This document shows, piece after piece, positions 1 through 4,513 of a stretch of 6,092 bases of DNA (the first letter of the stretch is position 1; every line of letters starts with the position of its first letter). Source of the stretch: an uncultured Coriobacteriia bacterium (GTDB taxonomy: Bacteria; Actinomycetota; Coriobacteriia; Coriobacteriales; QAMH01); NCBI GenBank assembly GCA_949283445.1, contig CASDTD010000269.1, positions 1 through 6,092 of the forward strand, in the 5' to 3' direction. The notes under the pieces were generated by a model. The model was given only the letters and a program-made list of their open reading frames with translations. It was not told the DNA's origin and ran no database searches. The translations under genes and the position numbers were made by a program.

Positions 1-599
1 CGGGCGCTGCGGCTGCGGCTGACAAGCTCATCGTTCCCAAGCAGGTGCACGGAGACGAGGTCTGCGTGGTCGACGATGTCGAGGCCACACGCACGCATGC
101 CGAAGCCGGTGCCGACGGCATCGTCTGCACGCGCGCGGGCGTGCCGGTGCTGCTGTGCTTTGCCGACTGCACGCCGGTGGTCATGGTCGCCCCAGGCGGT
201 GCGTTTTGCATCGTGCACGCGGGCTGGCGCGGCGCGTTGGCGGGCATCGCGGGCAAGGGGTTGGCGCTTCTGGCGCACGAAGCCGGGTGTGCTCCCGCAG
301 CGTGCAACGTCTACATCGGCCCGCATATCGGCTCATGCTGCTACGAGGTTTCAGAAGAGTTGCTCGCGCAGTTCGTGGAAGCGTATGGGCGGGCCTGCGA
401 TGCTGGGAGGCGGCACCTCGACCTATCCGCCGCCGTTACCGCATCGGTTTTGCAGGCCGGCGCTGTGCCTGAGCGCATCACAGACGCAGGTATTTGCACG
501 GCATGCAACACGCAACGGTATTATTCGTATCGCGCCGAGGGCGGCGTCACGGGCCGTCACGGCGCATTCGCGTTCAAGGAAGCGATGATATGGGACTGA
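1..599 (+). CDS. pgeF: Laccase-domain (PgeF/YlmD/YfiH) protein, 5' end missing
   Basis: Copper/zinc-type laccase-fold enzyme of the DUF152 family. Members act on purine nucleosides (phosphorolysis, adenosine deamination), and E. coli PgeF removes mis-made peptidoglycan precursors. The reading frame is open from the window edge (first full codon at 3), so the true start lies upstream. The first GTG inside the frame (45) is the Val of the conserved QVHG motif and cannot be the start. Visible signatures are QVHG (His at 48-50), ADCTPV (Cys at 168-170) and VHAGWRG (His at 216-218), the three metal ligands of the family. IGPHIGSCCYEV follows, and near the C-terminus CTACNTQRYYSYR and GRHGAFA. With 198 residues visible and a usual family length of about 240-260, roughly 50 N-terminal residues are missing. 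The stop overlaps the start of yggS, indicating co-transcription. In this cluster ftsZ is the usual upstream neighbour. The exact physiological substrate is not decided by the sequence. Confidence 0.93.
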   Translation, partial: GAAAAADKLIVPKQVHGDEVCVVDDVEATRTHAEAGADGIVCTRAGVPVLLCFADCTPVVMVAPGGAFCIVHAGWRGALAGIAGKGLALLAHEAGCAPAACNVYIGPHIGSCCYEVSEELLAQFVEAYGRACDAGRRHLDLSAAVTASVLQAGAVPERITDAGICTACNTQRYYSYRAEGGVTGRHGAFAFKEAMIWD

Positions 600-1285
600 A
601 GGAACGTTGGGAGGCGACCTGCGCGGACGTCGAACAGCTTTGCAGGCGTGCAGGACGCAGCGCTGACGAGGTGAAGATTATTGCCGTCAGCAAGACGGTG
701 GGCCCGGATGTAGTCGGGGAGGGCATCGCCTGCGGCATGACCGACTTCGGCGAAAACCGCGAGAAGCCCTTCAACGAGAAGGTGACGTTGTACCCGCAGG
801 CACGCTGGCATTTCATCGGCAACCTGCAATCCAACAAGGCCAAGCAAGTGGTCGGCAAGGCGCACCTCATCCATTCGGTCGACCGCCTGTCGCTTCTTCA
901 GGCCATCCAGAAGGAAGCCGCCAAGCGGGGCGTGGTGCAGAACATCCTGGTGGAGGTCTCCATTTCGGGGGAGGAAAGCAAAGGCGGCATCGCGCCGGCG
1001 GAGCTGCCCGCGTTTCTGGAGCGCATCGCGGAATGCGACAACGTCGCATGCGAAGGGCTCATGACGATGGCCCCGCAAGGTGACCTCGACCGCGCACGCA
1101 CGACGTTTTCCGGATTGCGCGATCTGGCGCAATCGATGGCCCCGTATTGCGACGAGCGTGGTAGTATCAGAATGCGTGAATTATCCATGGGGATGTCCGA
1201 AGACTATGCCGCCGCCATCGCGGAAGGCGCTACCATGGTTCGCATTGGCAGAAGGATATTCAGCGAGACGTTCGAGGCGCTCTGA
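590..1285 (+). CDS. yggS: PLP homeostasis protein, YggS/YlmE/PROSC family
   Basis: Cytosolic PLP-binding protein with a single TIM-barrel (alanine racemase N-terminal fold). The family has no clear catalytic activity and buffers free pyridoxal phosphate, affecting amino acid pools. I chose ATG 590 because AAGGA (576-580) sits 9 nt upstream and it gives 231 residues, the family's usual length; longer frames upstream only run inside pgeF. Motifs in order: IIAVSKT with the PLP Schiff-base lysine at Lys35, FGEN (53-56), WHFIGNLQSNK (73-83), HSVDR (95-99), SGEESKGG (126-133), GLMTM (156-160), LSMGMSEDY (198-206, phosphate region) and VRIGRRIF (217-224). The residues after FGEN read REKPFNEK rather than the common YVQE-type continuation, a small divergence near the cofactor site. 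It overlaps pgeF by 10 bp, which suggests translational coupling, and lies upstream of sepF as in many ftsZ-linked clusters. Confidence 0.96.
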   Translation: MGLKERWEATCADVEQLCRRAGRSADEVKIIAVSKTVGPDVVGEGIACGMTDFGENREKPFNEKVTLYPQARWHFIGNLQSNKAKQVVGKAHLIHSVDRLSLLQAIQKEAAKRGVVQNILVEVSISGEESKGGIAPAELPAFLERIAECDNVACEGLMTMAPQGDLDRARTTFSGLRDLAQSMAPYCDERGSIRMRELSMGMSEDYAAAIAEGATMVRIGRRIFSETFEAL

Positions 1286-1318
1286 GTTTTTCGGGCGCCT
1301 TTCGGAAAAGTGGTTTAC

Positions 1319-1323
1319 GGAGG
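1319..1323 (+). promoter_or_regulatory. Ribosome binding site that fixes the GTG start of sepF
   Basis: GGAGG lies 6 nt before GTG 1330. The alternative ATG at 1348 has no such motif at a suitable distance, and starting there would remove the first residues of the likely membrane-binding helix. Confidence 0.7.
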
Positions 1324-1329
1324 CACGGC

Positions 1330-2157
1330 GTGGGTCTTTTGAACGGCATGAAGGACAGGCTCGGGTTTGGCAACAAGCCCGAATGGCAAGACGACGGTTA
1401 CGCGGACGACGGCTACGCCGACGACCGGTATGCTGACGACGGGTATGCAGATGACGGATACGCCGACGATGGCTACGCGGACGACGGGTATGCTGACGAC
1501 GGCTACGGCAATGGGGGCAGGGTCGTCTCGTTTGACGCCTACAACCCCGAAAACTTCGAGAACGTGACGCTTTCCTCCGACCGCGAGCCGCGTGTCGCCT
1601 CCTACGACGACCTGGACAGCTCTGCGGGTGGCTACTCCTCGCGTTCCAGCTCTTACAGCTCGCGCGTCGGCTCGACCGGTTCGCGTCGCTCCGACAGCTA
1701 CCGTTCCTCACGTTCCACTTCAGCAGATGCTCAGGCAAGCTGGTCGAACCCGGAAGACCCGTCGTTTCTCGATAACAAGGCTCCGTCGTACAGCCGTGAC
1801 ATCCACGACGATTATTCCTCGTCGCGTTCGTCCGACTTGCACGCTTCGCTGGGGTCCGACTTCATCCGCATGCATCGTGACCCGGCCACCCACCTCGAGA
1901 TCATCAAGCCGACGGCGTATTCCGATGTCGAGAAGATCGCCAACGCGGCCAAGGCCGGCAAGTCCATCGTGCTCGTCGTGAGCAACACCAAGCCCGCGTT
2001 GGCCAAGCGCATCCTCGACTTCACGTTCGGGGCGGCGTCTGCCCTGAACCTGGGCGTCGAGAAGGCGGCCGACCGCATCTTCGTCATCTTCAAGGGCAGC
2101 GAGATGCTTTCCGCTGAAGAGCGCGAGTACCTGAAGAAAAAAGACATACTCAAGTAG
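1330..2157 (+). CDS. sepF: Cell division protein SepF with long repetitive linker
   Basis: SepF anchors FtsZ filaments to the membrane at the septum and organises the Z-ring. The start is GTG 1330, supported by GGAGG at 1319-1323. Residues 1-14 (MGLLNGMKDRLGFG) can form the short amphipathic membrane-binding helix expected at the N-terminus. Residues 21-60 are eight tandem DDGYA-type pentapeptides, followed by an acidic stretch and a Ser/Arg/Tyr-rich low-complexity linker (about 98-170). The conserved SepF core spans about 188-268: HLEIIKPTAYSDVEKIANA, a beta strand SIVLVVSN, the helix AKRILDFTFGAASAL, then ADRIFVIF. RILDF and the following small-residue segment are the most diagnostic. At 275 residues it is much longer than Bacillus SepF (about 150) and longer than most actinobacterial forms, and the extra length is all linker. 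It sits 44 bp after yggS and 5 bp before proC. Family assignment is firm; the role of the repeats is unknown. Confidence 0.95.
   Translation: MGLLNGMKDRLGFGNKPEWQDDGYADDGYADDRYADDGYADDGYADDGYADDGYADDGYGNGGRVVSFDAYNPENFENVTLSSDREPRVASYDDLDSSAGGYSSRSSSYSSRVGSTGSRRSDSYRSSRSTSADAQASWSNPEDPSFLDNKAPSYSRDIHDDYSSSRSSDLHASLGSDFIRMHRDPATHLEIIKPTAYSDVEKIANAAKAGKSIVLVVSNTKPALAKRILDFTFGAASALNLGVEKAADRIFVIFKGSEMLSAEEREYLKKKDILK
1390..1509 (+). repeat. Eight 15-bp tandem repeats coding DDGYA inside sepF
   Basis: Eight consecutive 15-bp units encode (D-D-G-Y-A)n. The third has Arg for Gly and the last ends in Gly. Codons vary between units (GGT/GGC/GGG/GGA for Gly, TAC/TAT for Tyr, all four Ala codons, GAC/GAT for Asp), while the peptide is almost constant. 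This suggests selection on the protein repeat rather than a very recent expansion. Gain or loss of whole units would keep the frame. Confidence 0.95.
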
Positions 2158-2162
2158 GGGTT

Positions 2163-3011
2163 ATGCCGCATACGCATTCTGGTGACAGCAAGTTGGCCGC
2201 GACGGTTGCGCGGCTGGGTAAAGTGCTTATCGTCGGCGGCGGTTCCATGGGGCAGGCCCTGTGTGCGGGCCTTGTGCGCATGGGCGTGACCTGCGATGAC
2301 ATTTGCGTGGCCAATCCAGGACGCGCCAAACGCGAGGCCGTGGCTGCGGCGTACGGTGTGCACACGGTGCCCGACGCCTGTGAGGCGCTGCCCGCAAACA
2401 CTGTGTTTCTTGCCGTGAAGCCGAACATCGTGTGCGATGTCGCCGCGCGGCTTTCCGAAGCGGGGCTGAATAGTGCGCTGGTTATCTCCATTGCAGCGGG
2501 GGTTTCCACCGCGAAGTTGGAGGCCTGCTTGCCGCAGGCGGTTCCCGTCGTGCGCGTCATGCCGAACACCCCGCTTGTCGTGGGGCGCGGCATGTCGGCC
2601 GTGAGCGGGGGTTCCCGTGCGCGTGCCGAAGAGGTAGCGCTCGTGCGCGACGTGTTCGCATCCATGGGGCATGCGCTTGTCGTCGACGAAGACAAACAGG
2701 ACATCGTCACGGCGGTGAGCGGGTCGGGGCCTGCGTACTTCGAACTGTTCGTCGAGACCATCGCCCGCAGCGCCGAAGAGCTCGGCCTGCCTTACGACAC
2801 GGCATGCGAGCTCGCGTTGCAGACCATGTACGGGACGGCGGCGCTTATCGACGAGACAGATGCCGACTTGCCTGCGGCCATCGAAGCCGTCTGCAGTCCG
2901 GGCGGCACCACGGTGGCGGCGCTCGACGCGATGCGCGCACGTCACATCGAAGAGGCGCTCGACGAGGGCGTCAAGGCCGCTGCACGCCGCAGCGCGGAAC
3001 TGGGGGCGTAA
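2163..3011 (+). CDS. proC: Pyrroline-5-carboxylate reductase
   Basis: Cytosolic enzyme for the last step of proline synthesis, reducing 1-pyrroline-5-carboxylate to L-proline with NAD(P)H. Read from ATG 2163 it has 282 residues. The N-terminal Rossmann domain begins at about residue 20 with VLIVGGGSMGQAL (dinucleotide loop 25-30). Next come FLAVKPNIV (about 82-90) and VVRVMPNTP (129-137). The C-terminal helical, dimer-forming domain carries SGSGPAYFELFVE (186-198) and the ProC signature region LPAAIEAVCSPGGTTVAALD (236-255). Length and motif order are normal. The first 19 residues lack similarity to a typical ProC start and the ATG has only AGGGG 2 nt upstream. The TTG at 2193 (GGTGA at 2181-2185) or the GTG at 2223 could therefore be the real start. 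It lies 5 bp after sepF and abuts yggT. ProC beside sepF is also known in other phyla such as cyanobacteria. Confidence 0.95.
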   Translation: MPHTHSGDSKLAATVARLGKVLIVGGGSMGQALCAGLVRMGVTCDDICVANPGRAKREAVAAAYGVHTVPDACEALPANTVFLAVKPNIVCDVAARLSEAGLNSALVISIAAGVSTAKLEACLPQAVPVVRVMPNTPLVVGRGMSAVSGGSRARAEEVALVRDVFASMGHALVVDEDKQDIVTAVSGSGPAYFELFVETIARSAEELGLPYDTACELALQTMYGTAALIDETDADLPAAIEAVCSPGGTTVAALDAMRARHIEEALDEGVKAAARRSAELGA

Positions 3012-3266
3012 ATGCTGGGGCTTATCATCAAGAGCATCTGCGATGTCTATGTGGGCATCATTATCATCTACGTCCTCATGAGCTGGATTCCCAACATGCG
3101 CGGGGTGGTGCTGGATATCTACAACGCGCTGGGCAAGCTCTGCGACCCGCTGCTCAACGTTTTCAAGCGTATAATTCCACCGATAGGCGGGATGATTGAT
3201 ATCAGCCCGATTTTTGCGATAATCGTCGTTCAAGTAGTCGGACGTCTGATCGCTGTTCTCCTGTAG
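3012..3266 (+). CDS. yggT: YggT/YlmG family small membrane protein
   Basis: Small integral membrane protein of 84 residues, a normal length for a single-repeat YggT/YlmG protein. There are two hydrophobic segments, about residues 11-28 (VYVGIIIIYVLMSW) and 64-84. Between them lies the family signature: SWIPN, then CDPLLNVFKRIIPPIGGMIDISPI (positions 44-67), whose DP, PP, GG and D-SP residues are the conserved ones. The function is not settled; family members are linked to membrane organisation, cell shape or nucleoid distribution and usually sit near sepF. The ATG directly follows the TAA of proC, with GGGGG at 3002-3006 as ribosome binding site, so translation is probably coupled. The 3' third is unusually AT-rich for this window and uses ATA codons, apparently because a promoter for divIVA is embedded there. 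Confidence 0.93.
   Translation: MLGLIIKSICDVYVGIIIIYVLMSWIPNMRGVVLDIYNALGKLCDPLLNVFKRIIPPIGGMIDISPIFAIIVVQVVGRLIAVLL
3196..3223 (+). promoter_or_regulatory. Candidate internal sigma-70-type promoter for divIVA
   Basis: A -35-like TTGATA (3196-3201) is followed after 16 bp by GATAAT (3218-3223), preceded by TGC, making an extended -10. Both hexamers match consensus at 5 of 6 positions, in a strongly GC-rich setting. Transcription would begin near 3230, leaving a leader of about 55 nt before divIVA. The elements lie inside yggT and force rare codons such as ATA. This rests on motif recognition only. Confidence 0.5.
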
Positions 3267-3284
3267 GGAAAGGAAGTTGCATCT

Positions 3285-4106
3285 ATGAGCATTACCGCAC
3301 AGGACATCCAGAGCGTAGGGTTCGAGCATTCGCTGCGCGGCTACGATGTCGAGCAGGTCGACGAGTTCCTCGAGCGCGTTGCCCAGGAAGTCGACATCAT
3401 GAACCATCAGATTGCCGAGCTGTCCGGCAAGTTGCAGGCGATGACCAAAGAGCTCGCCGCTGCCCAGGAAGCGCCTGCGGCAGCGCCTGAAGAGCTTGCC
3501 GAGGCCAACAAGCGCGCCGAGCGTGCGACAGAAGAGCTCGAGAAGGCTCAGGGCAAAGTCGCCGACGCCATGATTCGGGCCGAGGACGCCGAGGCGAAGC
3601 TCAAGGCGGCGCTTGCCCGCGCAGAGAAGGCGGAAAAGGACCTCGAGCCGCTCAAGGAGCAGCTATCCGAGAAGAACAAGCTCGACGGTGCCATTTCCGA
3701 GGCGTTCATCTCCGCCCAGCGTTCCGCCAACGCCTTGAAGGAAGAGGCCCGTGCAGAAGGCGAGCGCATCTACCGCGAGTCCGAAGCCAAGGCGCGCGAG
3801 TTCATTCGCGAGGCCCTTGCCAAGAAGGCCAGCATCTACAACGAGATCGACGCGCTCCAGAAGTCTTCCGACGACTTCCGCGAGCAGTACATCGCCATGG
3901 TCGAGGACTTCGCCACCCAGGCCAAAGAGAAGTTCTCCAACATGGAGCCGCCGCAGATTCCCGATGAAATCGTCAATGACATGCTGCCCGACATCGAGAG
4001 CATGCCCGGCCTTGCTGCCGATGCCGGTGACGACGATGACGACGATCTGCCCAAGCTCACGGCAGACAGCATCCCTTCGGTCAACGTTCCGAAGTCGAAC
4101 CGCTAA
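3285..4106 (+). CDS. divIVA: DivIVA/Wag31-type polar and septal coiled-coil protein
   Basis: Cytoplasmic scaffold that binds negatively curved membrane at poles and septa and recruits division or wall-growth factors. The start ATG 3285 is preceded by AAAGGA (3269-3274). The N-terminal lipid-binding domain is clear: ITAQDIQSVGFEHSLRGYD with Phe13 and Arg18 at the membrane-insertion tip, then VDEFLERVAQEVD. Residues 42-130 are a long Ala/Glu/Lys coiled coil, interrupted by an Ala/Pro-rich kink (about 62-69). The conserved C-terminal coil ISEAFISAQRSANALKEEARAEGERI follows (137-162). Residues 221-273 are a Pro/acidic tail with six consecutive Asp (249-254). At 273 residues it resembles actinobacterial Wag31 (about 260) rather than Bacillus DivIVA (about 164). 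It is the last gene of the operon and may have its own promoter in yggT. Its interaction partners cannot be read from the sequence. Confidence 0.96.
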   Translation: MSITAQDIQSVGFEHSLRGYDVEQVDEFLERVAQEVDIMNHQIAELSGKLQAMTKELAAAQEAPAAAPEELAEANKRAERATEELEKAQGKVADAMIRAEDAEAKLKAALARAEKAEKDLEPLKEQLSEKNKLDGAISEAFISAQRSANALKEEARAEGERIYRESEAKAREFIREALAKKASIYNEIDALQKSSDDFREQYIAMVEDFATQAKEKFSNMEPPQIPDEIVNDMLPDIESMPGLAADAGDDDDDDLPKLTADSIPSVNVPKSNR

Positions 4107-4141
4107 AGCGGTCTCAATAACGCGTCCGTACTTATGTCATG

Positions 4142-4178
4142 GGGCGGTCTGGCAATCGAGCTGGACCGCCTCTTTTTG
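4142..4178 (+). terminator. Intrinsic terminator of the pgeF-divIVA operon
   Basis: GGCGGTCTGGC (4143-4153) pairs with GCTGGACCGCC (4160-4170) as an 11-bp stem with two G-U pairs and a six-base loop. TCTTTTT follows at once (4171-4177). It lies 36 bp after the divIVA stop. The reverse strand has no T-tract after the hairpin, so it should work for plus-strand transcripts only. Confidence 0.9.
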
Positions 4179-4209
4179 TATGCCGAAAGAGGGAAGTGCC
4201 TGGGGCGCT

Positions 4210-4319
4210 GCACTTGGCGGCTCTGCTGAGTACGGCGACGCGTCCCGGGTGGCACTTGGGGGTTCTGCTGAGTACGGTGACGCGCCCTGGGTGGCACTTG
4301 GGGGCTTTGCTGAGTACGG
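4210..4319 (+). repeat. Left arm of mirrored 42-bp repeat array (forward units)
   Basis: Three units in forward orientation with an exact 42-bp spacing: CACTTGG begins at 4211, 4253 and 4295, and CTGAGTACGG begins at 4226, 4268 and 4310. The units ending in CTGAG at 4272 and 4314 differ at 5 of 42 positions, all transitions. The first unit keeps only the 21-bp core (4210-4230). The core reads GCACTTGGNGG then YTYTGCTGAG; the rest of the unit is more variable. No frame through the array looks like a real protein. Confidence 0.93.
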
Positions 4320-4336
4320 TAGAGTATGTTTCTGCA

Positions 4337-4504
4337 CTCAATAGGGCCCCTAAGTGCACGTGAGAGCCGCTGCCCATACTCAGTAGAGCTCCCAAGTGCA
4401 CGTAAGGGCTGGCGCCCGTACTCAGTAGGGTCCCTAAGTGCACGTGAGAGCCGCTGTCCATGCTCAGTAGAGCTCCCAAGCACACGCAAGCGCACTTGGG
4501 GGAG
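4337..4504 (-). repeat. Right arm of mirrored 42-bp repeat array (inverted units)
   Basis: Four units start with CTCARTAG at 4337, 4379, 4421 and 4463, again exactly 42 bp apart, and are inverted relative to the left arm. The first and third agree at 38 of 42 positions. The second and fourth share 25 of their first 28. First against second differ at 11 positions, so the units alternate as two types. The fourth loses the pattern after about 28 bp and ends in a short forward copy of the core, GCACTTGGGGG at 4492-4502. Confidence 0.93.
4473..4504 (-). terminator. Possible weak terminator or 3' hairpin of the permease gene
   Basis: CTCCCAAG (4473-4480) can pair with CTTGGGGGAG (4495-4504), with two bulged G, closing a 14-base loop just downstream of the permease stop on the minus strand. 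No T-tract follows on that strand, so termination here is doubtful. It may simply reflect the inverted repeat cores. Confidence 0.3.
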
Positions 4505-4513
4505 GCGGGTTCC

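Larger units (their letters stand above)
4210..4504. other. Gene-free gap with long imperfect palindrome
   Basis: This is the only stretch of more than 300 bp without a credible gene (4107-4513, including the terminator). The two repeat arms are symmetric about 4325-4326: CTGAG at 4310, 4268 and 4226 mirrors CTCA(A/G) at 4337, 4379 and 4421. Opposed units match their mirror partner at about 25-27 of 42 positions, and up to 18 of 21 in the core, with many remaining differences allowing G-U pairs in RNA. The centre (4315-4336) would be a 22-nt loop. Substitutions between units show no codon periodicity, which argues against coding. Confidence 0.8.

Noticed and set aside
45..47. GTG 45 as the start of pgeF
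   Set aside because: It encodes the Val of the metal-binding QVHG motif, and the same frame continues upstream with family-like sequence (KLIVPK).
1147..1167. Possible promoter in the 3' end of yggS for sepF (TGG-TAGTAT at 1159-1167)
   Set aside because: Extended -10 only; no -35-like hexamer at a proper distance. TTGCGA at 1147 is only 9 bp away.
1286..1329. Terminator or attenuator in the yggS-sepF gap
   Set aside because: T-rich and A-rich patches can pair for only about five bases with a poor interior, and no T-tract follows a stable stem.
3170..3175. Perfect TATAAT in yggT as a separate promoter
   Set aside because: The sequence 16-18 bp upstream does not resemble TTGACA and no TGn extension precedes it. 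The elements at 3196-3223 are a better candidate.
1812..3407. 531-residue minus-strand open frame opposite sepF, proC and yggT
   Set aside because: Its protein is His/Arg/Asp-rich with no recognisable domain, and it lies antisense to three firmly identified genes. Long antisense frames are expected in GC-rich DNA with biased third positions.
4132..4495. Several short open frames through the 42-bp repeats, giving 14-residue peptide repeats on both strands
   Set aside because: A 42-bp period keeps every frame in register, so repeated peptides arise automatically. Substitutions between units are not concentrated at any codon position, and no good start with a ribosome binding site is evident.
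4210..4504. CRISPR array
   Set aside because: Conserved core and variable parts (about 21 bp each) are similar between units, spacers are not unique, half the units are inverted, and no cas gene is seen.
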